Positions 28,752 through 37,038 of a DNA stretch of 64,000 nt are shown in pieces. The stretch's first letter is position 1. Each line of letters begins with the position of its first letter. A model generated the notes under the pieces. It searched no databases and was not told the origin of the DNA. It saw only the letters and a program-made list of their open reading frames with translations. The DNA is from an uncultured Altererythrobacter sp. GTDB taxonomy: Bacteria > Pseudomonadota > Alphaproteobacteria > Sphingomonadales > Sphingomonadaceae. The position numbers and the translations under genes are program-made. Location: contig CAJXJY010000002.1 in assembly GCA_913055875.1 (NCBI GenBank), forward strand, positions 1 through 64,000, given 5' to 3'.

Positions 28752-30551
28752 ATGCCGCAAATCCGCCGCCTGCCCGAGACTCTCGTCAACCGTATCGCCG
28801 CCGGCGAAGTGGTCGAACGCCCCGCCGCGGCGCTCAAGGAAGTGATCGAAAACGCGATCGATGCGGGCGCGACGCGGATCGCGGTCAGGCTGGTCGATGG
28901 CGGGCTGACACGGTTCGAAGTGACCGACGACGGCTGCGGGATGACGCCCGACGAGATGGCGCTGGCGCTGGAGCGGCATGCGACCTCGAAACTCCCCGAC
29001 GACGCGATCGAGCAGGTCTCGACGCTCGGCTTTCGCGGCGAGGCCTTGCCGAGCATCGCCAGCGTCGCGCGCTTCACGCTCGAGAGCAGGGCGCAGGGGG
29101 CGGAAGAGGGCTGGCGGAAGCTGGTCGATCACGGGAAGCTGGTCGACGACCAACCGGCCGCGCTGCCGCCGGGCACGCGCGTGCGGGTCGAGAAGCTGTT
29201 CGACAAGATCCCCGCGCGGCGCAAGTTCCTGCGCACGCCGCGCAGCGAATACGGCGCGAGCCTCGATGTGGTCCGGCGGCTGGCGATGGCGCGGCCCGAT
29301 ATCGCTTTCACGCTCGATCACGGCGAGCGCCGGGTGCTGGCGACGCAACAGGGCGAAAGCGTGGAGACGCGCGTCGCCGGGATCGTCGCACGCGAGTTGA
29401 AGGACAATGGCGTCGCGATCGATCTCGAACGAGGCACCATGCGGCTGACCGGTCTCGCCGGCCTGCCGACCTACAATCGCGGCGTCGCCGACCACCAGTA
29501 CCTGTTCGTCAACGGCCGCCCGGTGAAGGACCGGCTGCTGACCGGCGCGGTGCGCGGTGCCTATTCGGACATGCTTGCGCGCGACCGGCACGCGGTGCTG
29601 GCGCTGTTCCTCGAACTCCCGCCCGAGGATGTCGACGTCAACGTTCATCCGGCCAAGACCGAGGTCCGCTTCCGCGATGCGCAGGCGGTGCGCGGTTTCA
29701 TCGTCTCGGGCCTGCGGCAGGCGCTCGCCACCGGAGACCGCCGTAGCGCGCAGACCCCCGACCGCGGCGCGATGGCGCGGTGGCGGCAGGAGCCGGAAGA
29801 ACCGCCGCCCGCGCTGCGGTCGATTTTCGAGGGCCGCGACTGGTCGCAGCCGCGCCCGCATGCGGTGCGCGAGAAATCGGACACATGGCGCGAATACGAG
29901 GGCGAGGTGCTCGCCGCGCCGCAAGGCAGGGCCGAGGAAGCACAGCCGCTGCCCGAAAACGCCGAACAATTTCCGCTCGGCATCGCGCGCGGGCAGGTCG
30001 CCGACACCTATATCGTCGCCGAGGCGGCGGACGGGCTGGTGATCGTCGACCAGCACGCGGCACACGAACGGCTTGTGCTCGAACGGTTGAAGGCGGCGGG
30101 GGCGGGAGAGGCGGTCGCGCGGTCCCAGGCGCTGCTGATGCCCGACGTGGTCGAACTTGACGAACCCGCCTGCGACCGGCTCGAGGAGGCCGCGTCCAGG
30201 CTCGCCGATCTCGGCCTCGCGATCGAGCGTTTCGGCCCCAATGCGATGCTTGTGCGCGCGGTCCCGCACGCGCTCGGCAAGACCGATCCGGCCAAGCTCC
30301 TCGCCGATATCGCCGACGATCTGGCGAAACACGGCGAAGCTCTGCTGCTGGGCGAAAAGCTCGACCTCGTGCTCGCGACGATGGCCTGCCACGGCTCGGT
30401 CCGCGCGGGCCGCGTGCTGCGCGTCGACGAGATGAACGCGCTGCTGCGCGAAATGGAACGCACCCCGCGCTCGGGCCAGTGCAATCACGGCCGCCCGACA
30501 TGGGTCAAGCTGAGCATGGACGACGTCGAGAAGCTGTTCGGGAGGCATTAA
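28752..30551 (+). CDS. mutL: DNA mismatch repair protein MutL with endonuclease motif
   Basis: MutL couples mismatch recognition by MutS to strand excision. The 599-residue protein has the GHKL ATPase N-terminus: ALKEVIENAIDAGATRI (catalytic Glu and Mg-binding Asn), DDGCGM and TLGFRGEALPSIASV. The C-terminal domain carries DQHAAHERLVLE (from Asp433), which fits the DQHA(X)2E(X)4E metal-binding endonuclease motif found where MutH is absent, and a later ATMACHGSVRAG and GRPTW segment of the same site. It is therefore expected to nick DNA itself. It is divergent from mreB. Confidence 0.96.
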   Translation: MPQIRRLPETLVNRIAAGEVVERPAAALKEVIENAIDAGATRIAVRLVDGGLTRFEVTDDGCGMTPDEMALALERHATSKLPDDAIEQVSTLGFRGEALPSIASVARFTLESRAQGAEEGWRKLVDHGKLVDDQPAALPPGTRVRVEKLFDKIPARRKFLRTPRSEYGASLDVVRRLAMARPDIAFTLDHGERRVLATQQGESVETRVAGIVARELKDNGVAIDLERGTMRLTGLAGLPTYNRGVADHQYLFVNGRPVKDRLLTGAVRGAYSDMLARDRHAVLALFLELPPEDVDVNVHPAKTEVRFRDAQAVRGFIVSGLRQALATGDRRSAQTPDRGAMARWRQEPEEPPPALRSIFEGRDWSQPRPHAVREKSDTWREYEGEVLAAPQGRAEEAQPLPENAEQFPLGIARGQVADTYIVAEAADGLVIVDQHAAHERLVLERLKAAGAGEAVARSQALLMPDVVELDEPACDRLEEAASRLADLGLAIERFGPNAMLVRAVPHALGKTDPAKLLADIADDLAKHGEALLLGEKLDLVLATMACHGSVRAGRVLRVDEMNALLREMERTPRSGQCNHGRPTWVKLSMDDVEKLFGRH

Positions 30552-30605
30552 AGCGACCCACTATCGAGGTGGCTCAACCACGCCCGATGTGCCATTGGCG
30601 GTTTG

Positions 30606-31388
30606 ATGCACCCACCTCGCGACCCGACCAGACGCAACAGAAACATCGGCACCGCGAAGCAAGGCTACGGGCGGAACAACACCCTTGTGATACCGAACCG
30701 TTCGGACGGGCAGCATTGGCTCGACAGGATCGGCGACCATCGCATCGTCGATGCCACGATTGCCGGGCGCGGCGTTCGCTTCATTGTCGAAGCACCGATC
30801 GAAGGGTGCGTGCATCCGTGCAGCGTTGCCGATATCAGCCGCGTTCTCGCCGGATTGCCGGCATCCGATTGGGCCGGACTGACAACATTCATTCTGCGTC
30901 AGCCGACGAGGAAGCAGCTGCTGCTGTCCCCGGTCTGGGGCCGGTTGCTCTATTTCGCGCAACCTACGTCCGTAAAGGGCAGGGTTCTGAGCGATGGCCC
31001 GGCCATCTTCCTGGACGCGGTCGAAACTGGCAAGCCGTTGATCTGGGGCACTTCGCTCGACCCGGAGGATTCAGCGGAGCTTCAGCGGTTGCGCGATGAC
31101 GGGCACAGCGTTCGCCGGACGGGGAGAAAACATGTGGTCAGCGTGACCGCGCAATCGGCCAGGCAGACACAACTCTATCGAACGCTGCTCCACGAGATCG
31201 GGCACTGGTTCGATTGGCTCTCGAAAGTGGAGGAACCAGCGGCGCGGGGTGGCGATTTCGTGGACTTGCAGGACGGATATTTCGCTCGTCCGAAAAGTGA
31301 ACGCGAGGCTTTCGCTCATCGCTATGCGGAGAGGCAACGCGCGCGGCTTGAGCTGGCTGGCGTGATACCCTTCGAGCCTTGCGAATAG
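30606..31388 (+). CDS. Orphan protein with HExxH zinc-metalloprotease motif
   Basis: A 260-residue protein of no family that I recognise. The key feature is LLHEIGHWFDWLS at about residue 198: HEIGH fits the HExxH zincin motif, and the preceding helix (TQLYRTLLHEIGHW) has the hydrophobic pattern of such sites. The third ligand could be a downstream Glu or His (SEREAFAHRYAERQRARL contains both). There is no signal peptide or membrane segment, so it is probably cytosolic. Codon use is less GC-biased than in mutL next door, suggesting transfer. I used ATG 30606, one codon after a TTG. Confidence 0.65.
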   Translation: MHPPRDPTRRNRNIGTAKQGYGRNNTLVIPNRSDGQHWLDRIGDHRIVDATIAGRGVRFIVEAPIEGCVHPCSVADISRVLAGLPASDWAGLTTFILRQPTRKQLLLSPVWGRLLYFAQPTSVKGRVLSDGPAIFLDAVETGKPLIWGTSLDPEDSAELQRLRDDGHSVRRTGRKHVVSVTAQSARQTQLYRTLLHEIGHWFDWLSKVEEPAARGGDFVDLQDGYFARPKSEREAFAHRYAERQRARLELAGVIPFEPCE

Positions 31389-31490
31389 AATGCTGATGGA
31401 TACATGAGCCGTGAACCGCCATCGGTGCATCGGTTGGATTTCATTCAAGTTGTCAATCGACGATGGCGAAAAATTGTCTGGGAGGCATTG

Positions 31491-31979
31491 ATGCGCTTGG
31501 TGTTGCTCGTTCCGCTGGCCCTGCTCGCCGCCTGCGGTGAAGACAAGCCGACCGAGGCCGAGAGCGCCGAGCGGATCGCCGAGATCGAGCGCGTCAACGA
31601 GGGCGTCGCGCTGCCGATCGATCCCGAGCCGATCCTCTATCCCGATATCGAGCAGGCCGGCCTGTTCGGCGCGAGTTGCGCGTTCGCGCCGGAGGGCGGC
31701 GGCATGGCGCCGATCCTGCTCGCGATGGAAGACGCCGCGCATATGAAGATCGACGGCGAAATCGCCAGCTTCGCGCCCGATGCCGGGGTGCAGAAGGGAC
31801 CGCAAATTGCCTGGACGAAATATGACGGCAAGGCCGCCTCGCTCAATCTCGGTCTCGGCAAGGAGCTGGGGCAGGAAGGCGATGGCGGCGTGGTGCGCTA
31901 CGAAGCGCGGCTGACGCTGCGCGACGGCAAGGAGCGCATTGTCTACGATGCCGTCGGGGAAGCGCAGTGCGGGGCGTGA
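31491..31979 (+). CDS. Predicted lipoprotein, unknown function
   Basis: A 162-residue protein. The ATG at 31491, preceded by GGGAGGC, starts a compact lipoprotein signal RLVLLVPLALLAAC (Cys15). A charged helix follows (AESAERIAEIERVNEGVAL), then a beta-rich domain with FGASCAFAPEGGG and a terminal AQCGA; the two mature cysteines could form a disulphide. It resembles DUF-type periplasmic lipoproteins of sphingomonads, but no role can be given. It is convergent with maoC across a palindromic repeat region. Confidence 0.75.
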   Translation: MRLVLLVPLALLAACGEDKPTEAESAERIAEIERVNEGVALPIDPEPILYPDIEQAGLFGASCAFAPEGGGMAPILLAMEDAAHMKIDGEIASFAPDAGVQKGPQIAWTKYDGKAASLNLGLGKELGQEGDGGVVRYEARLTLRDGKERIVYDAVGEAQCGA

Positions 31980-31993
31980 TCATCGGTGCTAAG

Positions 31994-32165
31994 CACCCCT
32001 CTCCCTTGACGGGAGAGGGATAGCGGAGGTTGCTCGCGCAGCGAGTTACCGCAACTTGGGTGAGGGAGATTGGCAGGCGTCGCGCCGCCCCCCTCATCCA
32101 AGGTCCGCTAGTTCGCTGCGCTCCCAAGCTTCCCTGTCCTTCTCCCTTAGGGGGAGAAGGAGAAA
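31994..32165. repeat. Double composite palindromic element
   Basis: Two units in the gap between convergent genes. The first has a hairpin CCCTCTCCCTTGACGGGAGAGGG-like stem near 31998 and ends in GGGTGAGGG; the second starts CCCTCATCC near 32091 and ends in the stem CCTTCTCCC / GGGGGAGAAGG near 32140-32160. Stem sequences match the families at 10.9 kb and in carA, showing that these elements share parts. The total covers nearly the whole intergenic space. Confidence 0.8.
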
Positions 32166-32171
32166 CTGGTG

Positions 32172-32636
32172 CTATTCCTCAAGAGGTGCGTCCGGATCGC
32201 GCACGAGGATCATCGCGTTGTTGACCGATTCCATCACCATCTCGTCGTGCTGGTTGAAGGTGCGAATGCGGGTTTTGTAAAGGCCCATTTCGGGGCGCGA
32301 CTTGCTGCGGCGCTTTTCGAGCAGTTCGGTCTCGCATCGCAGCGTGTCGCCGGGATAGACCGGCCGCAGCCAGCGCAGGTTATCGAGTCCGGGCGATCCG
32401 AGCCCCGCCTGGCGGCTGTGCTTCATGTTCCCGACCAGCATCGCCATCGTCATCGCGCAGGTGTGCCACCCGCTCGCGGAGAGACGGCCGAAATGCGTCT
32501 TCGCCGCCGCCTCGTCGTCGAGATGGAACGGTTGCGGATCGTATTTCGAGGCGAATTCGATCACCTCCTCGCGGGTGACCTCGTAGTGACCGAAGCTCTG
32601 CGTCGCCCCGACCTCGATATCCTCGAAATAGTTCAT
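32172..32636 (-). CDS. MaoC-family dehydratase
   Basis: A 154-residue single hot-dog-fold protein of the MaoC group, which hydrates enoyl-CoA or related thioesters. It begins YFEDIEVGATQSFGHYEVT and has the family segment YDPQPFHLDDEAAAKTHFGRL with the (Asp, His) hydratase pair, then ASGWHTCAMTMAML. The C-terminal WLRPVYPGDTLRCETELL is also typical. A role in acyl-CoA metabolism is likely; the precise substrate is not evident. It starts 17 bases after the glutaredoxin-MauE gene. Confidence 0.92.
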   Translation of the reverse strand: MNYFEDIEVGATQSFGHYEVTREEVIEFASKYDPQPFHLDDEAAAKTHFGRLSASGWHTCAMTMAMLVGNMKHSRQAGLGSPGLDNLRWLRPVYPGDTLRCETELLEKRRSKSRPEMGLYKTRIRTFNQHDEMVMESVNNAMILVRDPDAPLEE

Positions 32637-32652
32637 GTGCCCTCCGGCCTGC

Positions 32653-33393
32653 TCAGATCACCGGCCGTATAAGCATCCACGCGCCCATCGCAATCATCGC
32701 GAGGTTTTCGGTCAGCGAGACGAAGCCGAGCGGCACGTTGCTGCCCCCGCCGACGCAGGCGCATTTGATCTCGCGCTTCTGGACATAGACTGCATAGAAC
32801 ACGCTGATCGCGCCGACCGTGCCGATGAACAGCGCGACGGGGATCGAAAGCCAAGGCAGTACGCGTCCGGCCATCAGCACCGCGGCGAGGGCTTCCAGAT
32901 AGGGGTAGGCGTAGGCATAGGGCACGAAACGCCGTCCGAGAAGGTCGTAGCCGACGAACATGGTCGAGAACCGCTCGACGTCCTGCAGCTTGAGCATCGC
33001 CAGCATCGCCATCGACAAGGCGACGAACCATTCGCCGGTGCGGACGGTGAATGGGGCCTGATAGACGAACAGGCTCAACGCGACGGCGAGTGCGGCACCG
33101 ACCGCGAACACCGCGAGCACCGGGCGGTAGCTGGTCTCGTCTTCGCCGGGCAGCGGGTTGCCGAAATGCGCGCGCAGTTCGGTATAGCCGCCGATCCTCT
33201 CGCCGCCGATGAAGGTCTGCGGCGTCGTTTCGACCCCGTGCTTTTCCTTGAACGCGTCGGTTTGCTCGCGTGTCGTCAGATGGTGATCCTCGACCGCGAA
33301 GCCTTTCCGCTCGAGCAGGTGTTTCGACTTCACGCCATAGGGACAGACGTGCTTGTCCATCACCATGCGATAGAGTTTCGCGGTCTTCGCCAT
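32653..33393 (-). CDS. Glutaredoxin-MauE/DoxX-like fusion membrane protein
   Basis: A 246-residue protein with a glutaredoxin-type domain (residues 1-~80) bearing a C-P-Y-G active site (Cys17) and a TTPQTFIGGERIGGYTELR substrate-binding segment with the cis-Pro, fused to a four-helix membrane domain of the MauE/DoxX redox type (residues ~90-246). The membrane part ends with a CACVGG motif that may hold a redox pair. Since only one Cys is in the CPYG site, a monothiol mechanism is likely. The domain orientation suggests the redox domain is cytosolic, passing electrons through the membrane part. Confidence 0.85.
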   Translation of the reverse strand: MAKTAKLYRMVMDKHVCPYGVKSKHLLERKGFAVEDHHLTTREQTDAFKEKHGVETTPQTFIGGERIGGYTELRAHFGNPLPGEDETSYRPVLAVFAVGAALAVALSLFVYQAPFTVRTGEWFVALSMAMLAMLKLQDVERFSTMFVGYDLLGRRFVPYAYAYPYLEALAAVLMAGRVLPWLSIPVALFIGTVGAISVFYAVYVQKREIKCACVGGGSNVPLGFVSLTENLAMIAMGAWMLIRPVI

Positions 33394-33428
33394 GACTGAG
33401 ATGTATTCCGCCGGGGGCGTGATTCAAG

Positions 33429-34226
33429 TCAGGCGCGGAACCTCGGGACGCGGCCCTCCGCGCCGAGATCGGGAATGATCCGGTAGCGCGCGAGCACCAG
33501 GCTGAAGAGCCCGAACAGCAACAGGCCGATCGCCACCAGCGTGAACACGATACCTTCGCCGGCGAGCGACGCGACCGCGTCGCCGAGCGTCTTTACCTGT
33601 CCGCTGCCGCCCGACATGAAGCCCGCCTTGACCAGCGACCAGCCGATGATCGCGAACACCACCGCGCGCGCGATATAACCCGCGCCGCCGAGCAGCCGCG
33701 TGCCGCCCGGCGCGCCCGCGCCGATGCGGTGCATGAATTCGCCGGTATAGCCCTTCTTGGCCTGGAACACGGCAGCAAGGAAGAAGGCGATGCCGAGCAC
33801 GCCCAGGATCGCTCCGCCGAATTCCATCGACAGCACGCCCGATGCGGCTTCCTGCGCGCCGCCTCCATTGTCGCTGCCGCTGGTGGCGAACTTGTAGGCC
33901 GACCAGGCGAGCGCAAGGTGGCCGATCGCGCTGCCGGCATGCCCGATACGCTTGGCCCAGCCCTTGGAGTCGCTGCCCTGGTTCTCGATATCGAACGCGG
34001 TGGAGGCGGCGCGGAACAGCGCGTAGGCGAGCAGGCCCACCACCATCAGCCACAGGATGATCGTGCCGACGGGAAAATCCTGGATCGCGCGGAAGATGCC
34101 GTTGGTGCCTTCGCCGATCTTGCCCGCGCTGGTGAGTGCGATCAGGCCGAGCACCGAATAGAGTATCGCGCGGCTGAAATAGCCCACGCGGACGAGATTT
34201 TTGAACTGTTCCGACTTGTCGACCAT
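33429..34226 (-). CDS. DUF1206 multi-pass membrane protein
   Basis: A 265-residue inner-membrane protein with six predicted membrane segments arranged as three similar helical pairs, each opening with a GYFSRAILYSVLGLIAL, AGSAIGHLALAWSAYK or GYIARAVVFAIIGWSLV-like stretch, the repeat pattern of DUF1206. Function of the family is unknown. The N-terminal MVDKSEQFKNLVRVG is soluble. It is divergent from the GH105-like gene. Confidence 0.85.
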   Translation of the reverse strand: MVDKSEQFKNLVRVGYFSRAILYSVLGLIALTSAGKIGEGTNGIFRAIQDFPVGTIILWLMVVGLLAYALFRAASTAFDIENQGSDSKGWAKRIGHAGSAIGHLALAWSAYKFATSGSDNGGGAQEAASGVLSMEFGGAILGVLGIAFFLAAVFQAKKGYTGEFMHRIGAGAPGGTRLLGGAGYIARAVVFAIIGWSLVKAGFMSGGSGQVKTLGDAVASLAGEGIVFTLVAIGLLLFGLFSLVLARYRIIPDLGAEGRVPRFRA

Positions 34227-34300
34227 CTGTGCATCTCCCCTTACCCTTGCGTCAACGGGCCAATGTCCGATTAGTGCCCGGGGGATGCAGGAGGAACATG

Positions 34301-35368
34301 ATGCTGAGGCGACATTTCATGGCTTCGCTGGTTGCGGCAGCGCTGGCTGGCCGCACTGCGCGAACAGCAAGCCGACCGCGCGACCGAAGGTCCGCCGCCT
34401 CGGCGATCGGCAGGCGTGCCGCAGCGGAATGGGCGGCACGGCGGGACATCATGCGCTACGAAGTCGGCGATGTGCATGAGGTGCATTATGCCGAGGTCGC
34501 CACCGCGCTGGGGGCCGCGCGGCTCGGCGCTGCTATCGCCGATCCCGAACCGGCGCGGATGGTTGCCGGCCGGTGGGAGCGCGCGCGGGACATTCCCAAC
34601 AGCGCCAACCATGTCGATGCCAATGCGGTCGGCATCTGGCCGATGCTGGCGGCGGGAGGCGACGAAGCCATGCTCGCGCGAGGAATTGCACTCGCCGACG
34701 GGCAGTGGGACGATGTCGACGAAACCGGCCTGACCCGGCAGGCGCGGTTCTGGATCGACGATGTCTGGATGATCGGTGCGCTGCAGGCGCAGGCGTGGCG
34801 GGCTACGCGCGCACCGCGCTTCCTCGACCGCGCCGCGCTTACCGCGCAACGCTATCTCGCACGCCTGCAGCAGCCGAACGGACTGTTCCATCACGGGCCC
34901 GAGGCGCCGTTCTTCTGGGGCAGGGGCAATGGCTGGGTCGCCGCTGGGCTGGCGGAAATCCTCTCGGAGCTGCCGCGCGATCACGCGGAGCACGGGGCGG
35001 TGCTGGACGGCTACCGGACGATGATGCAGGCGCTGCTCGCCTGGCAGGCGCCGGGCGGCATGTGGCGGCAGCTGATCGACCGGCCCGATGCGTGGGAGGA
35101 GACCAGCGGCACCGCGATGTTCGGCTACGCCATGCTGCGCGGGGCGAACGAGGGCTGGCTGGAGGATCCTGCGTTTCGCGAGGCCGGATTGCGTGCATGG
35201 GACGCGCTGACCGAATTCGTCGAATCCGACGGGCGCGTGCGGCAGGTCTGCGTCGGCACCGGACAGTCGGACGAGGCGCAATATTATCTCGACCGCCCGA
35301 CCGTGACCGGCGATCTACACGGTCAGGCGCCGCTGCTGTGGCTGGCGGCGGAAGTGCTCAGACGTTGA
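34301..35368 (+). CDS. GH105/88-like unsaturated glycuronyl hydrolase
   Basis: A 355-residue protein similar to YesR/YteR-type hydrolases that cleave unsaturated uronyl residues from pectin-lyase products. Signs: an alpha/alpha-barrel helical pattern, WIDDVWMIGALQAQAW with the catalytic-type Asp, FFWGRGNGWVAAGLAEILSELP, and a final VTGDLHGQAPLLWLAAE. The N-terminus (LRRHFMASLVAAALAG) looks like a signal peptide with an Arg pair. Two adjacent ATGs follow AGGAGG; I use the second (34301), which has the better 6-base spacing. It overlaps the ychF end by 11 bases, convergently. No transport or lyase genes are nearby. Confidence 0.8.
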   Translation: MLRRHFMASLVAAALAGRTARTASRPRDRRSAASAIGRRAAAEWAARRDIMRYEVGDVHEVHYAEVATALGAARLGAAIADPEPARMVAGRWERARDIPNSANHVDANAVGIWPMLAAGGDEAMLARGIALADGQWDDVDETGLTRQARFWIDDVWMIGALQAQAWRATRAPRFLDRAALTAQRYLARLQQPNGLFHHGPEAPFFWGRGNGWVAAGLAEILSELPRDHAEHGAVLDGYRTMMQALLAWQAPGGMWRQLIDRPDAWEETSGTAMFGYAMLRGANEGWLEDPAFREAGLRAWDALTEFVESDGRVRQVCVGTGQSDEAQYYLDRPTVTGDLHGQAPLLWLAAEVLRR

Positions 35369-36458
35369 ACTTGAACAGCATCACGTCGCCGTCCTGGACG
35401 AGGTACTCCTTGCCCTCCTGCCGCAGCTTGCCCGCCTCGCGCGCGCCGCTTTCGCCGCCGAGCGAGACGTAATCGTCGTAGGCGATAGTCTCGGCCCGGA
35501 TGAAGCCCTTCTCGAAATCGGTGTGGATTTCGCCCGCAGCTTGCGGTGCCTTTGCCCCGGCGGGGAAGGTCCAGGCGCGCGATTCCTTGGGGCCGGCGGT
35601 GAAGAAGGTCTTGAGGCCGAGCAGCGTGTAGCCGGCCTTGATCACCCGGCTAAGACCCGATTCCTCCAGCCCCAGGTCGGCGAGGTATTCGGCCCGCTCT
35701 TCGGCGTCCATCACCACCAGCTCGCTTTCGATCGCGGCGGAGACGACCACCGCTTCGGCGCCCTCGGCCTTCGCCTTCTCGAACACCTGCGCCGACAGCT
35801 CGTTGCCTTTCGCCGCGTCTTCCTCGGCGACGTTGCACACGTACAGCACCGGCTTGGCGGTGAGCAATTGCGCCTGCGCGAACAGCTCGGCCTCCTCGTC
35901 GTCCTTCGGCTCGGTCAGCCGTGCGGGCTTGCCGTCGCGCAGCAGGTCGAGCGCCTGGCCGAGCACGCTGGCGAGCGCCTTGGCCTCCTTGTCGCCGCCC
36001 GTGGCGCGCCGTTTCGCGTTCTCGACGCGCTTTTCGAGGCTTTCGAGATCGGACAGCATGAGTTCGGTCTCGACCACTTCGGCGTCGGCGATCGGGTCGA
36101 CTGTGTTGGCGACGTGCTGGATATCGTCGTCCTCGAAGCAGCGCAGCACGTGGACGATTGCGTCGACCTCGCGGATATTGCCGAGAAACTGGTTGCCGAG
36201 CCCTTCGCCCTTGCTCGCGCCTTTCACCAGCCCCGCGATATCGACGAAGGCGAGCTGGGTCGGGATGACCTTGGCCGATTTGGCGATGGCGGCGATCTTC
36301 TCGAGCCGTGCATCGGGTACCGCGACCTGGCCCACATTCGGCTCGATCGTGCAGAACGGATAGTTCGCGGCCTGCGCGGCCTGCGTCTCGGTCAATGCGT
36401 TGAACAGGGTGGACTTGCCGACATTCGGCAGGCCGACGATCCCGCAGCGGAAACCCAT
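35358..36458 (-). CDS. ychF: Redox-regulated ATPase/GTPase YchF
   Basis: YchF is an OBG-type P-loop ATPase linked to ribosome function and oxidative stress. The 366-residue length is standard. The P-loop is GLPNVGKST, the switch region contains FVDIAGLVKGASKGEGLGNQFL, and the nucleotide-specificity position reads NVAEED instead of NKxD, in line with ATP preference. The C-terminal TGS domain ends with GEIHTDFEKGFIRAETI. The start ATG lies 12 bases before the membrane protein gene... in transcription order the membrane protein gene follows upstream. Confidence 0.95.
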   Translation of the reverse strand: MGFRCGIVGLPNVGKSTLFNALTETQAAQAANYPFCTIEPNVGQVAVPDARLEKIAAIAKSAKVIPTQLAFVDIAGLVKGASKGEGLGNQFLGNIREVDAIVHVLRCFEDDDIQHVANTVDPIADAEVVETELMLSDLESLEKRVENAKRRATGGDKEAKALASVLGQALDLLRDGKPARLTEPKDDEEAELFAQAQLLTAKPVLYVCNVAEEDAAKGNELSAQVFEKAKAEGAEAVVVSAAIESELVVMDAEERAEYLADLGLEESGLSRVIKAGYTLLGLKTFFTAGPKESRAWTFPAGAKAPQAAGEIHTDFEKGFIRAETIAYDDYVSLGGESGAREAGKLRQEGKEYLVQDGDVMLFKFNV

Positions 36459-36469
36459 GTGATGTCTTT

Positions 36470-37030
36470 CTATAGCAGCGTGAGAAGCTCGAGCGCCAGC
36501 AGGATGGCGAAGGTCCCGAGGATGACGGCGCGGCGCTTGGCAAAGATCACGACGAGAATCAATCCGGGGCGCAGGCTCCAGCCGAGCACGTAACCGATCT
36601 GCCGTGCCAGCGGGCCGTCATTGGGCCAGCTGGAGAAGTTCGTGTCGAGATAGAATTTGAGCAGCAGCAAAAGCACGAAGGTTCCGCCGAGCGAAAGCCG
36701 CCGGTGAGTCAGGAACCAGTCGTCGAGATCGCTCCCCGCCTCAGGCCGGTCGGGGAAGATGAAGGACGCCGTCACGTAATAGATCACCGCCGTGCACAGG
36801 CCGAAGAACAGCGCTGCGGTCGTGATTTCGACCTGCTCCTGCGCGTTCCACAGCTGGAGCCAGACATTGCTGGTGATCAGGATCAGGAACAGCGCCAGCA
36901 GCGGCGTGTAGAAGCCAAGCCTGACCTCGTGCCGCCGGCGCAGCGCGGTCGACAGCCCCTGCGCGATCTCGACCAGCGCCAGGCCGAGCGGGATCGCAAC
37001 CACCAGCACGTAGAAATCGAAGGCGCTCAT
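36470..37030 (-). CDS. Multi-pass membrane protein, unknown
   Basis: A 186-residue hydrophobic protein starting SAFDFYVLVVAIPLGLALVE, with about five membrane segments and short charged loops. No family is recognised. The gene lies between the SDR gene upstream (8 bases from its stop) and ychF downstream (11 bases before its start), so these three are likely one transcription unit. The start at 37030 avoids a 22-residue arginine-rich extension that overlaps the SDR coding sequence. Confidence 0.7.
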   Translation of the reverse strand: MSAFDFYVLVVAIPLGLALVEIAQGLSTALRRRHEVRLGFYTPLLALFLILITSNVWLQLWNAQEQVEITTAALFFGLCTAVIYYVTASFIFPDRPEAGSDLDDWFLTHRRLSLGGTFVLLLLLKFYLDTNFSSWPNDGPLARQIGYVLGWSLRPGLILVVIFAKRRAVILGTFAILLALELLTLL

Positions 37031-37038
37031 GTTTTCGG

